Position numbers and translations under genes: made by a program
In this document: positions 17,601 through 27,455 of the stretch, in pieces
Layout of the letters: every line of letters starts with the position of its first letter
Numbering within the stretch: position 1 is the first letter of the stretch
Source: CAYPPG01 sp964412555
GTDB taxonomy: Bacteria; Hinthialibacterota; Hinthialibacteria; Hinthialibacterales; Hinthialibacteraceae
Assembly: GCA_964412555.1 (NCBI GenBank)
Contig: CAYPPG010000025.1
Span: forward strand, 38,980 to 102,979
Length of the DNA stretch: 64,000 bases
Direction of reading: 5' to 3'
Notes under the pieces: generated by a model
Database searches by the model: none
What the model was told of the DNA's origin: nothing
What the model saw: the letters and a program-made list of their open reading frames with translations, nothing else

Positions 17601-19403
17601 TTATCGCTTCTTTTCAATCAATGATTGATATTGCGAAAGCATCCATTCCGCATCCTTTTGAATCGTTTTGACCGATTTCGGGTCAGGACGGATGGATTCT
17701 ACCAAATCCGGAGAATCCACACATCGCTTCAAACATCGATGTAAATCCTTTGCATTACCGACACTGAACAGTAATCCGTTTTCCCCGTCTTGAACGAGGT
17801 TAGCCATCCCGCCTAAACGGGAAGTGATGACCGGCACACGCGCAAGAAACGCTTCATGGATCGTGATCGGAGAATTTTCGAACCAAATCGATGGAATCAC
17901 AAGCACATCTGTTTCCGCCATAATTCGTGGAATGTCTTTGTTCTCCGCTCTTCCTCTAAGAGTGATTCCCGGATGGGCGATCATGGACTGTATGCGCTTT
18001 ACATAGCCTGTAAATTCATTGATATTGCCATAGACATTCAATACGGCTTTCTCCTGGGGCAACGAGTTGAAGGCTTCGATGATCACATGCAATCCCTTAT
18101 GCTCCACCAAGGTGCCGACATACGTAAAGCGAATCGGGTGAGAAGGGATTTTCGGTTTGAAATCATAATCCGGAACAGCAATGCCGTAATCGGAAAATAT
18201 GATCTTTTCTTCCGGCATACCGTATTCGATGAATTTTTCACGAAGAAAGGGGGAGGGAGCGATAAATAAATCGACTTCCTCAAAGACTTTCAATGCCGCT
18301 TGCCGACGCTTTTCCACCTCTTTCTTCAGGCGATTTTTTTGAACTTTTGTCAGAATGGTTTCGGCATATGTGCGAATGCGGTTCGTGATAGAAGGACGGA
18401 ACAATTCTCCGGCCGAACGAACGATTTTAGGTTCGATCCAACAGGCTGTGCAATGTTCATTGCGGCCGTTCGGATGAGCCGTTGTTTCAAATATGAATTC
18501 GTGCTTTCCGTCGCCGAACTCGTTTAATGAAATCTTGGCGCTGCGCCAGCCTCGGTCTTCTTCCCGTTTCTTGGGATTCAAAAATTGTTCATAGATCAAT
18601 TGGCCATCACAACGAACGGTAAAGGTAACTCCATCTCCCGGCTTGTCATAAGTACTCGGATCCATTCCCACGCCGAAGACCAAATCGGCATCGTTTGGAA
18701 TACGGTAGCGAAATGAGATTTTACAAGGTGGATGAGCATAAATTGCTTCTTTGAGTTCACCGGTGAGATGGGTTGTGCCCAAGGCAAAAAATGATGGATG
18801 AGGGATTTTTACTTTGCCTCTTTGCATCAACGGGATCAAGGTAGGAAATTCCACACGCTCCAATGGCGCCAGGATCGTTTTCATGAGACGCTGGCCTGTG
18901 CGTGACGGGAAGGCAAAACCGGAAATGCATTCTGCACATAAATCCGTATCCACCTCATGACAAATTTTCCCTTCACCGCGAAACCGTTGGCCTCCACCAC
19001 GCGGGCACGTCATCCAATAATCATGAAGGGTAAACACGACAGGGATATTCTTTTCTGCACAAAGGCGAATACAGCCGAATGAAAGCGCCAGCAAGTGATG
19101 AAAATGAACGACATCCGGAGAATAATCCGTAAGAACCTGTTGGAATATTTTTTCGATAGCGGGATTGGAATAAGTTTGTTCAAAATTTCGGTACGCGTGA
19201 TTATTTACGATTTCGGTGAAAGGAAGTCCCTCATAAAATCCTTCGCGAGCCGAATACTGAGAACGTTCGTGGTCAATTTCCGTATAGAGCAGTTTCACAT
19301 CATGGCCAAGTTGCTTTAATCCTTGGCTGATATGATAACAATATAGTTCCGATCCAGCCTGATGGTTGGGCAGGAAATCATGAATCACTTGCAAAATTTT
19401 CAT
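17601..19403 (-). CDS. GT4-type glycosyltransferase with an inserted beta-sandwich domain
   Basis: The 600-residue protein has GT-B halves separated by an extra domain. The N-terminal half starts MKILQVIHDFLPNHQAGSE, and the C-terminal half carries YVGTLVEHKGLHVI near residue 430 and the ExxxxxxxE donor-site pattern ENSPITIHEAF near 517. Between them, residues about 190-335 form a beta-rich insert with segments like ISFRYRIPNDADLVFG and KHEFIFETTAHPNG, which may bind a glycan chain. The start overlaps the stop of the coiled-coil methyltransferase gene by ATGA. It is most likely a retaining transferase of a surface-polysaccharide pathway; donor and acceptor are unknown. Confidence 0.8.
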   Translation of the reverse strand: MKILQVIHDFLPNHQAGSELYCYHISQGLKQLGHDVKLLYTEIDHERSQYSAREGFYEGLPFTEIVNNHAYRNFEQTYSNPAIEKIFQQVLTDYSPDVVHFHHLLALSFGCIRLCAEKNIPVVFTLHDYWMTCPRGGGQRFRGEGKICHEVDTDLCAECISGFAFPSRTGQRLMKTILAPLERVEFPTLIPLMQRGKVKIPHPSFFALGTTHLTGELKEAIYAHPPCKISFRYRIPNDADLVFGVGMDPSTYDKPGDGVTFTVRCDGQLIYEQFLNPKKREEDRGWRSAKISLNEFGDGKHEFIFETTAHPNGRNEHCTACWIEPKIVRSAGELFRPSITNRIRTYAETILTKVQKNRLKKEVEKRRQAALKVFEEVDLFIAPSPFLREKFIEYGMPEEKIIFSDYGIAVPDYDFKPKIPSHPIRFTYVGTLVEHKGLHVIIEAFNSLPQEKAVLNVYGNINEFTGYVKRIQSMIAHPGITLRGRAENKDIPRIMAETDVLVIPSIWFENSPITIHEAFLARVPVITSRLGGMANLVQDGENGLLFSVGNAKDLHRCLKRCVDSPDLVESIRPDPKSVKTIQKDAEWMLSQYQSLIEKKR

Positions 19404-22400
19404 CGTTCCGTCATCTCCTCCAATGAGGGAAATACACCGATGTGACGAAACATCTTATAAGTACGAGATGAACAGACTCGTTGCAGAGCCAGGCGCAGCC
19501 GGTCTCTCTCTTCCAAATGATCATGCATTTTCCCAATTAATTCCTTTAATGGAGACGCAAAGAAAGAGATTTGAGAGAGATCCAACTCTTCCTCCAAATC
19601 GCGAAAGATTCTTCGCAACGGTTTGGCGCTGGCATGCGCCGCTTGCAGAGTATCCATCAGTTTCAATATTGCAAGATGTATTTTTTTATTCGTTACTACC
19701 ATTTCTTCTATTTGGTGATTCAACTCTTGATTCTGTTTCTGATTTTCAATAAACACCAATTCCAGATTTTGGGTATGCTGCTCTTTTTCTTTCAACAATT
19801 GCTCTAAATTATCGGCGTGTGTTTGAAGATTCGCAGCATGTGTTTGAACCGTTGAAAACATCGATTCCAAATTCTTGGCATGCACTTTCCATTGTTCAGC
19901 ATTCTGATCGGCGGCTGAACAGGATTGGCTTAATTCATGAATTTGTTTTTGTTGTTCTTGTAATTGTTTCACATCTTTTTCTTCCAGGTTCGAAATATGA
20001 GAAGTCAAATTCTGGATGTGCCTGTCTTTTTCTTGAAGCCCTTGTTCTAAATTTGTGATATGTGATGTTAAATTTTGAATATGCCGGTCTTGTTCTTTTT
20101 CCCGCTCCTCCAAATTTGCAATATGAGTGGTTAGACGATCGATGTGCTCGTCCCGGCCTTTGATTCCCTTCTCAAGATTCGCGATATGGTTGAATAAATT
20201 CGTCTTTTGTTGATTGTCACTCTCACCTTGTTGGATTAGATCCTGAATTTGCCGGAGCAGTGTTTCTCGATCTTGATCCATGTTTTTATTGTGATGGTCA
20301 AGATTGGTGATATGGGTTTGTGCTTCGGCAAATTGATTTTCAAGGTTAGACGTGTGCCGATGCAAGCCGTCCATATGCTCTTTTAATTCAGAAATGAATT
20401 TCTCAAGATGTTCCGCATGTTTCTGCCGTTCGGACAAATCCTTTTCCAAATAGCGCGTGTGATCGAGAAGATTCTTTTGCTGCGTTCGTTCTTGTTGTAG
20501 GGATTGTTCAAGATTCTCGGTGTGATCCAACCAACGTTCCGCTTGTTGCTGTTGGCGCGCCAACTCCTTTTCCAGTGCATTGGCATGATCAAGCAGCCGC
20601 GACAACCGTTTTCCTTGTGCGGATAAAAACGAGTCTTTTTCCCGTAAAATCCCATAATTGGACAGAGAGACGATCAACGAAGCAACATTCCATAAGACCG
20701 GATAGGCAGGTTCCTCCCGCGAGGAAACCAACGCTTTGAAATGAGTCTGCAAGTTGAAAGAGGGGGCTTCTCGTGTGGCAATCATGGCAATGCGATAGGC
20801 CGGGAAACGATTGTCATGTTCATAATAGAACGTATTATAGAGAGAATTGAATCGTCCCTTCCCTTCCGATTGTTCGGGGGTTACTTCCAATGCAAAATCG
20901 GCCAATTGCATCGACAGCCAGCGGGGCAGATAGCCATTGGGAAGTTCCGAGACGGAATATCCGTTGCGAGCCAGAATTCCCCGGATTTCTTGTCGATTTG
21001 GTAATGTATAAAGGGAATGCTCCTCTAAAAAACGATCGGTCTTTCCCAATTGCACTTCGACAAATGTCTTTAACACATTCTCGGCATTGGCGACATTTGG
21101 TTCATCGAACGGCCCGATGAGTATCACCGCTTCACCGGCCACCCTGCACAGTTCGTCGATGAAATATTGCCGTTGATCTTGTGGGATATGTTCCAACGTG
21201 TCGACGGAGATTACAATATCGAAAGAATTGTTATCGAAAGGGATATTTTTCCCATCAAATTTCAACGCTTTCGGAAGATCATCCCAGACGACATCCAGTG
21301 TTGTGATGTCGTAATGAGATTCGAATAACTGTAAGTAACCACGTACTCCTCCAACATCCAATACAGACAGATATTTTTTCGCAAACGCATGCAGAATTTG
21401 GGAAACGAAGCGATACCGTTGATAATGGTCAAAAGAGAGTTCCAAGAGAAATTCTTCAATATCTTTCTTCGTGGTAGTCACTTGGAGATAAGAAATTTCA
21501 ATCGAATCATTCGCGACCTGAACGGTAATAGAATGCCCGCCAGGAGTTGCCACAGATGATTTCCAATGGTGAAGATAATTCGAGCCGTCTTGATCACAAC
21601 CTGCATAAGAAAATTTTAGATCATCGAGAAATAGATCAGGATGCCTTTCCACTTTGGTATGCACATCAATGGTGATTGTGAGAGGAACATTTTGTTCATT
21701 CAAAAGATAAAAAAGGGTATCGGATGTAAAAGAATGAGTGCATGCCATCCGTCGGGGCACGAGATGGATATATTCCCCGCGGAGATAAATATCTTTGGCG
21801 AATTCGGAACGCAGCGCTTGAAAAGCTCCTTGAAGAGAGTGCTTTTCCTCGTCTTTCTGTATTACAGCAAGAAGTTCCAGTTCGTATGGTTTTTCTCCAA
21901 AGCGAAGACTGACAGTAAATCCCAAATTCGATAACGTCCATACCCAAAACGATGGCGGCCGTAACTTGGAAGCGGTATTATCATCGGAGGGAAAATAGAG
22001 TGGATCGTCGACCGAAAGCAGAAAGACACCCTCCGGTTTTAAAATTCTTCGAATTTCTTTGAAGAGAAATTCCGGTTGTTCAATCTGCCGGTCCTGTTCC
22101 AAAAAGGTTACAACATCGTAGGATTGATCTTCGGCAGGAAGTTCATTCGACCAGGAACGAATTTCTTTCGGGGATTGTTTGGCTTCCTCTTCGCTCAACT
22201 CGGGATTGAGAAGAAGGCTTACAACTTGGAACCCGTTCTTTTCCGCGAAGGTATTATATTCGTTCAATCGACCGCCTAGATCGAGCACGCGAATCGGTTC
22301 GGAAAAGGAATACGGCAGTTCGAAAAAATCCTTGTATCGATTCACATTGGGTTTTGTATCGGTTCGTTGAGACATTTTTTCCCATGATATTCTGTCTGAG

Positions 22401-22966
22401 ATGTTCACATTATACAGTTCATACAACTTTCTCAAATCCTCTTTCCATCGTTGCAATTGATCGGATTTCACTTTTTTTTGAATAGCGGCACCCACTCCAC
22501 ATGGATATCCATACGTCATGTCGTTCGACAAGGCAACGATTTCTCCAACAGACTGGAAAATCAATTTCATATCCCGCTTTGAATATCGCCAATGATCATC
22601 AGGATAGCCGTGAATTTCAAAGCCGATTGAACGCGTCGTAAGCAGGAGCAAACCACCCGGTTTCAAGATGGACAGCATTTCGTACAGCACATTCGGCCAA
22701 TCGTAAACATGCTCGACCATCTCTGTCGAGATGACAATATCGAACACATCTTTTCCGAAGTGTTCGGTTAGGTGATTGGCATCAACAAGAACATCCACTC
22801 CTTCGCCTTGTTCGATATCCACACCCATATATCGCTGAGCCCGTTCTTGACAGACCGGACGCGCACTCCCGTTGACCTCTTTGGCTCCGACTTCCAAAAT
22901 TTCTGGTTGATCGGGCCAATGGGAAAAAGTCCGTTGAATAAATTCGAGACACCAATCGTTACACAT
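19400..22966 (-). CDS. Triple methyltransferase-like protein with long coiled coil
   Basis: This 1188-residue protein has three class I SAM-methyltransferase-like domains: about 1-185 (ILEVGAKEVNG, STEMVEHVYDWPNVLYEML), 215-375 (VLDLGGRLNEYN, a degenerate copy) and 515-740 (VLDVGGVRGYLQLF, VDTLEHIP). A beta-rich segment lies at about 395-505. Residues about 770-1110 are a near-continuous coiled coil with a 21-residue period seen three times around 960-1020 (HIxxLTxHIxNLEE). A short helical tail ends the protein. It overlaps the glycosyltransferase gene by ATGA and follows another methyltransferase by 15 bases. By analogy with WbdD-type chain-terminating enzymes it could methylate a glycan end and measure its length; this is inference. 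Confidence 0.75.
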   Translation of the reverse strand: MCNDWCLEFIQRTFSHWPDQPEILEVGAKEVNGSARPVCQERAQRYMGVDIEQGEGVDVLVDANHLTEHFGKDVFDIVISTEMVEHVYDWPNVLYEMLSILKPGGLLLLTTRSIGFEIHGYPDDHWRYSKRDMKLIFQSVGEIVALSNDMTYGYPCGVGAAIQKKVKSDQLQRWKEDLRKLYELYNVNISDRISWEKMSQRTDTKPNVNRYKDFFELPYSFSEPIRVLDLGGRLNEYNTFAEKNGFQVVSLLLNPELSEEEAKQSPKEIRSWSNELPAEDQSYDVVTFLEQDRQIEQPEFLFKEIRRILKPEGVFLLSVDDPLYFPSDDNTASKLRPPSFWVWTLSNLGFTVSLRFGEKPYELELLAVIQKDEEKHSLQGAFQALRSEFAKDIYLRGEYIHLVPRRMACTHSFTSDTLFYLLNEQNVPLTITIDVHTKVERHPDLFLDDLKFSYAGCDQDGSNYLHHWKSSVATPGGHSITVQVANDSIEISYLQVTTTKKDIEEFLLELSFDHYQRYRFVSQILHAFAKKYLSVLDVGGVRGYLQLFESHYDITTLDVVWDDLPKALKFDGKNIPFDNNSFDIVISVDTLEHIPQDQRQYFIDELCRVAGEAVILIGPFDEPNVANAENVLKTFVEVQLGKTDRFLEEHSLYTLPNRQEIRGILARNGYSVSELPNGYLPRWLSMQLADFALEVTPEQSEGKGRFNSLYNTFYYEHDNRFPAYRIAMIATREAPSFNLQTHFKALVSSREEPAYPVLWNVASLIVSLSNYGILREKDSFLSAQGKRLSRLLDHANALEKELARQQQQAERWLDHTENLEQSLQQERTQQKNLLDHTRYLEKDLSERQKHAEHLEKFISELKEHMDGLHRHTSNLENQFAEAQTHITNLDHHNKNMDQDRETLLRQIQDLIQQGESDNQQKTNLFNHIANLEKGIKGRDEHIDRLTTHIANLEEREKEQDRHIQNLTSHITNLEQGLQEKDRHIQNLTSHISNLEEKDVKQLQEQQKQIHELSQSCSAADQNAEQWKVHAKNLESMFSTVQTHAANLQTHADNLEQLLKEKEQHTQNLELVFIENQKQNQELNHQIEEMVVTNKKIHLAILKLMDTLQAAHASAKPLRRIFRDLEEELDLSQISFFASPLKELIGKMHDHLEERDRLRLALQRVCSSRTYKMFRHIGVFPSLEEMTER

Positions 22967-22981
22967 AAATAGCTACTGGAT

Positions 22982-23746
22982 TTATTTGTTCCTATCGACA
23001 AATTTTTTTGGATTATACAGATTCGCCAAGATATTCAATCGTTCCGCTTCAGCCATAAAATTTTCGTTTTCAAAAACCTGCACCGGTCGTGCTGCAGCAG
23101 ATTCCTTGTGGGTGAATAGTGAAAAACAATCATTATGGATAGTTGCTCCCCAGCCCACCAATTCTTGAGAAATACAACTCAATCCGGCTTCATCACAAAA
23201 GTTCACGAACAATTCGGCGTTCATGCTTTCCGCTCGCCAATGGGGATTATCCACTTTTTCACGTTTCTTCAAAAAATAATATCCGATGTTGGAGTGATGA
23301 ATAAATCCAAAACCAGTAGGCTTCAGTATTCGGAAAAATTCATGAATATAGGCTTTCATGATATCGCTTTCGGCGTGAACCATTGAATCCCAGCTGAAAA
23401 TAAAATCAACGGAAGCATCGGCGATCATGGGCAGCGATTTGCCGTCATTGACATGATATTCAATATGGTTGGATGATGCAAATCGCTGTTTGCAGGCTTC
23501 GATACAACGTTCCACTAGGTCCACAAGGATTAATTTTTGGCATGTATCTTTCAAAAATTGTGTAACCCGACCGTAACCGGGAGCCAGTTCCAATACCGTA
23601 TCTGCCGGAACAAAAGCACGAATACGTGGCAAAATGGTCCCCATCCATAAATATTCTGTCCCCCCCCAACATTCCGACCATTCATCTCCCCCCTTTGACC
23701 AATCATAATGCGACCAACTATCCAAATTCTGTTCCACTGTTCCCAT
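22982..23746 (-). CDS. SAM-dependent methyltransferase
   Basis: The 254-residue protein has a class I methyltransferase core: motif I ELAPGYGRVTQFL near residue 52, the acidic motif II LILVDLVERC near 72, and the post-motif FSWDSMVHAESD near 118. It is the first gene of the 23.7-17.6 kb operon, with 15 bases to the next gene. The neighbours point to methylation of a sugar in a surface glycan, but the family also acts on many small molecules. Confidence 0.8.
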   Translation of the reverse strand: MGTVEQNLDSWSHYDWSKGGDEWSECWGGTEYLWMGTILPRIRAFVPADTVLELAPGYGRVTQFLKDTCQKLILVDLVERCIEACKQRFASSNHIEYHVNDGKSLPMIADASVDFIFSWDSMVHAESDIMKAYIHEFFRILKPTGFGFIHHSNIGYYFLKKREKVDNPHWRAESMNAELFVNFCDEAGLSCISQELVGWGATIHNDCFSLFTHKESAAARPVQVFENENFMAEAERLNILANLYNPKKFVDRNK

Positions 23747-23946
23747 AATTCTCTCCTACCGGTATGGACTTCTTCTAACGAGGCTATTACAGCCGGAAAC
23801 TATAGGCGGGAACTGAAAATGATCAAGGATCAACAAAACTAGAACAAAAGAACAAACCGAGAAATAAACCTTTCATCAATCCAGTAACTCTATTACGATA
23901 AATACGCTTTTATTTCTGTAAACATTTCACTTTTGAAAGGAGAATT

Positions 23947-24639
23947 ATGGAGCAATTCGCCCCTTTTATTTTTGTTTTATTTTTCATTCTTGTCATCGGA
24001 TTGGCGATTGTAGGTTTTTTACAAGCGGCAAAGCGGAGAAAAGAACTGGAAGCATGGGCAAATCAAAACGGTTACCGTTTTCAACCCGATTCGGATTATT
24101 CGATGGACAATCGATATTCGGATTTTTCCTGTTTGCGTAATGGATCAAATCGCTATGGATACAATTTTATCCACGGGACCCGCAAGAATCGTGACTTTTC
24201 GGCGTTCGATTATCACTATGAAACCTACTCGACGGATTCCAAAGGAAGGCGTAAAACCCACAATCACTATTTTTCCGCTATCATAGTCAGAACCGATCTG
24301 CCCTTAAAACCGCTATTTATCCGGCCGGAAGGATTTTTTGATAGAATCACCGAGTTTCTTGGATTTGACGACATCGATTTTGAATCAAGTGAATTCAGCA
24401 AATCGTTTTATGTGAAATCACCGGATAAAAAATGGGCATACGACGTCATTCATCAAGAGACAATGGAATTTCTACTCGCCGCTCCCCACTTTACATTAGA
24501 ATTCAGCGGACATGACATTATCATTTATCGCAGCCAGACCTTTCGCATTTCTGAATTTGAAGATGCACTTGGAGTAGTAGAAGGAATAGTAGATCGATTC
24601 CCCGAATATCTGCTACGGGAACTGAAAGGAGAATTGTAA
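23947..24639 (+). CDS. Membrane-anchored protein, DUF3137-like (tentative), partner of LemA
   Basis: The 230-residue protein has one N-terminal membrane helix (residues about 7-27, FIFVLFFILVIGLAIVGFL) followed by a cytoplasmic alpha/beta domain with WANQNGYRF and repeated aromatic strands. An excellent GAAAGGAGA lies before the ATG. Its stop overlaps the LemA start (TAATG), and proteins of this kind are frequently paired with LemA. No catalytic motif is evident. The DUF3137-like label rests on architecture and context only. Confidence 0.6.
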   Translation: MEQFAPFIFVLFFILVIGLAIVGFLQAAKRRKELEAWANQNGYRFQPDSDYSMDNRYSDFSCLRNGSNRYGYNFIHGTRKNRDFSAFDYHYETYSTDSKGRRKTHNHYFSAIIVRTDLPLKPLFIRPEGFFDRITEFLGFDDIDFESSEFSKSFYVKSPDKKWAYDVIHQETMEFLLAAPHFTLEFSGHDIIIYRSQTFRISEFEDALGVVEGIVDRFPEYLLRELKGEL

Positions 24640-25205
24640 TGGAATTAGCGCCTGTTTTCATTCTACTCGGTATTCTTCTCCTCTTCTTTTTATGGGTAGC
24701 CATGCTATACAACAATCTGGTTCGCGGGAAAAACATGTGTGATGAATCTTGGTCGGACATCGATACGGAGCTCAAGCGCCGGTATAACTTGATCCCCAAC
24801 CTCGTCGAAACGGTAAAAGGCTATGCGGCTCATGAGAAAGACGTTCTCGAACGAGTGGTGCAACTCCGCAACAATGCCATTGCCAATGAAGGTTCTCCCA
24901 AATCCCAAGCCGGCGATGAAAATGCACTCGTCGGATCCTTACGGCATTTATTTGCAGTGGTGGAAAATTACCCCGATTTGAAAGCCAATCATAATTTTCT
25001 TCATCTTCAAAAAGAACTTTCCAACACGGAAGACCGCATCCAGAGGGCGCGCCGTTTTTATAACGCCAACGTCCGCGATCTAAACAACAAAATTGAAGTC
25101 TTTCCATCCAACATTCTCGCGGGAATGTTTGGATTTCAAAAACGGGAATTTTTCGAAATCGAGGATGTTGCCATGCGCGCCGCTCCGGAAGCCGATTTTT
25201 CATGA
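24639..25205 (+). CDS. lemA: LemA family membrane protein
   Basis: The 188-residue protein has an N-terminal membrane segment (LLGILLLFFLWVAMLY) and the diagnostic cytoplasmic helical core DIDTELKRRYNLIPNLVETVKGYAAHEK at residues about 47-75 (two overlapping pieces). The length matches the family. LemA proteins are widespread but their biochemical role is not settled. It is translated from a start coupled to the preceding membrane-protein gene. Confidence 0.9.
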   Translation: MELAPVFILLGILLLFFLWVAMLYNNLVRGKNMCDESWSDIDTELKRRYNLIPNLVETVKGYAAHEKDVLERVVQLRNNAIANEGSPKSQAGDENALVGSLRHLFAVVENYPDLKANHNFLHLQKELSNTEDRIQRARRFYNANVRDLNNKIEVFPSNILAGMFGFQKREFFEIEDVAMRAAPEADFS

Positions 25206-25214
25206 TACATAATA

Positions 25215-25247
25215 TTGTGTGGCGCAGACCAGAGGTCCGCACCACAA
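25215..25247. repeat. Hairpin, repeat family C copy 2
   Basis: Arms TTGTGTGGCGCAGACC and GGTCCGCACCACAA surround a 3-base loop just after the lemA stop. The sequence is a diverged copy of the element at 14364-14394. The hairpin is imperfect in the middle of the stem, which suggests age or compensatory change. Confidence 0.65.
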
Positions 25248-25278
25248 TAAATTTACTAAAAAAAGGTAGGTCACTCCA

Positions 25279-27126
25279 GTGAATCACAAGAAAAACTCAT
25301 ATGTATTTTCAATTTTTCAATTCCTTATTTTCGTATTTTCTCTAATTCTAGTTCAACCATTTTTCCCGGATAATTCGTTTGGTACAGAAGAAAAAATGTC
25401 AAAAATTTCGACTCGACAGGTCAAAGTGGGTGGGGAAATCGGCCGCCGGATGGATATTACGATCAATAACAACCTTCTCGTTTTAGATGCAGATCAAGAT
25501 TTTCTGCGTCCCTTTCAAGAACGAGACCGAAACGGGGGCTATATCGGATTGGGGAAATTAATCGATAGTATCGTCCGTTTTGCCGCGCATACGGAAGACG
25601 ACCGCCTAATCCAACTGAAAAAACACGTTGTTGAAGAAACGTTAAAAACGCAAGAAGACGATGGATACATCGGAATCATGGTCCCTGAAAAAAGGATGTG
25701 GTCTTTGTGGGATATTCATGAAATGGCTTATCTTGTCAACGGATTGATAACCGACTATCACTTTTTCAGCGAACAATCCTCCCTTGATTCCGCCGTAAAG
25801 CTAATGGATTACATCATTTCTCGATGGACGGTCAATCCGAATGGACTCGATCACATCGACATTACCGTTTTTATGGCGGTGACCGGACTGGAGGAAGCAT
25901 TGTTGATGTTGTATGAAGAAACGGGGGATGAGAAATATGTAAAGTTCTGTACCGATTTCCGCAAGTTACCGGAATGGGATACGGAGATCGTTTTAGGCCG
26001 CTGGGCGCCCATCGCCGGTCACGCCTATGCGTATATGCATCGATGTCTAGCCCAATTACGCCTTCATAAAATTCGACACAATCCTCGATTATTCCATCAA
26101 AGCAGAGGCGTCATCGATTTTTTGATCCAGAAGAACGGATTGACAATCAACGGCGTATGCGGCCAACATGAATGTTGGCACGATACGCAAGACGGTACGG
26201 AAGGACTTGGTGAAACGTGTGCAACAGCGTATTTATTGCGGCTACTAGACGAGCTTCTTCAACTCGAAGGGAATTCATTATATGGTGATATCATGGAACG
26301 AGCGATTTATAATGGACTCTTTGCCGCTCAATCGCCGGACGGACGCCGCCTGCGATATTATGTTCCCTTTGAAGGTCCCCGAGAATATTTTCATGGTGAC
26401 ACATACTGCTGTCCATGCAATTACCGGCGAATTATTTCCGAACTTCCGACAATGGTTTATTATCGCCGGCAGAACGGCATCGCTGTGAACCTCTATACAC
26501 CATCCCAAGCCCAAATCGACATGGGAGATAGGAAAACAGTCACAATTACTCAAGAAACAGACTATCCTAATTCCGGAAATGTGGTATTCAAAATTGAGTC
26601 GAATGAAAATATGAGTTATCCTCTTTTTCTGCGAATACCAAGATGGTGCGAAAAGGCTGAAGTCTTCGTAAATGATAAATTGATTCACAATACTATCTCG
26701 CCGGGATCTTTCTTAAAAATCGAACGTGAATGGCAGAGTGGCGATCAATTGGAATTAAAAATGGAAATGCCGTTCCGTTTTATCAAAGGGCGAGAAGCGC
26801 AAGCCGGAAGAGTTGCCATCATGCGCGGGCCGCAACTTTTTGGCTTGAGTGGTTTAAAAAATACAGAAACAAATGGACTCGACTTACGCCAAGTTCTCAT
26901 CGATCCGAATACTTTGGAAGGACCGGTAAAAGACACTTCAGTACGCCCGGATGGTCTTGCTTGTAGAATAAAAGGCTGGAAAACAATGGGATTTTCAATG
27001 GGTGGAAACCATAATTTGAAATTGTATTTGACAGAATTTCCGGATCCGGATGGTATTTTCACCTATTTCCGAATTCGAAAAATGGGCAAAATCGGTGACC
27101 AAGACGAACTTTATCGACTGCATTAG
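25279..27126 (+). CDS. GH127-family glycosidase (beta-L-arabinofuranosidase-like), secreted
   Basis: The 615-residue protein is a DUF1680/GH127 enzyme with an alpha/alpha barrel and C-terminal beta domains. The known zinc-cysteine catalytic set of the family (Glu-x-Cys and Cys-Cys) is visible as Glu312 and Cys314 in GLGETCATAY and Cys377-Cys378 in GDTYCCPCNYRR. A signal peptide covers residues 1-35. The start is a GTG with GGTAGG about 10 bases upstream; no in-frame ATG lies before the signal. Likely substrate is a beta-L-arabinofuranoside in plant or algal polymers. Confidence 0.85.
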   Translation: MNHKKNSYVFSIFQFLIFVFSLILVQPFFPDNSFGTEEKMSKISTRQVKVGGEIGRRMDITINNNLLVLDADQDFLRPFQERDRNGGYIGLGKLIDSIVRFAAHTEDDRLIQLKKHVVEETLKTQEDDGYIGIMVPEKRMWSLWDIHEMAYLVNGLITDYHFFSEQSSLDSAVKLMDYIISRWTVNPNGLDHIDITVFMAVTGLEEALLMLYEETGDEKYVKFCTDFRKLPEWDTEIVLGRWAPIAGHAYAYMHRCLAQLRLHKIRHNPRLFHQSRGVIDFLIQKNGLTINGVCGQHECWHDTQDGTEGLGETCATAYLLRLLDELLQLEGNSLYGDIMERAIYNGLFAAQSPDGRRLRYYVPFEGPREYFHGDTYCCPCNYRRIISELPTMVYYRRQNGIAVNLYTPSQAQIDMGDRKTVTITQETDYPNSGNVVFKIESNENMSYPLFLRIPRWCEKAEVFVNDKLIHNTISPGSFLKIEREWQSGDQLELKMEMPFRFIKGREAQAGRVAIMRGPQLFGLSGLKNTETNGLDLRQVLIDPNTLEGPVKDTSVRPDGLACRIKGWKTMGFSMGGNHNLKLYLTEFPDPDGIFTYFRIRKMGKIGDQDELYRLH

Positions 27127-27455
27127 TATTCCTGACAATCTATTGTATAACACAAAGTGCTTCTTTATATTTCCCCCCACGAGTCCATTCAATAAATGAA
27201 AATTTTATTCAATACTAGCTTGCATTCTGTAACTAATTGTTGTAAATTAGATAAAGTAACAATATATTTTGCGATTGACTAAGCAAAAAAATGCGTTTAA
27301 AATGACCTTAGTTGATCAGCAAACATGAATTTATTAATCGATTCAATTGGGTGAAAAGAATCCCGTTTCAAACCTGCAGGGTTGATTTACTATAGATAAA
27401 TAATCATGAAGCTGTTGCAAAAAACAATTTCATCCAAGCAGGAGGAAGCCGAACG
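27127..27455. other. AT-rich intergenic region before the PilZ-like gene
   Basis: These 329 bases are low in GC and contain CTAATTGTTGTAAATTAG near 27233, an inverted repeat with 6-base arms. I see no gene, tRNA or rho-independent terminator. AGGAGG at the right end is the ribosome-binding site of the next gene. Confidence 0.35.
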
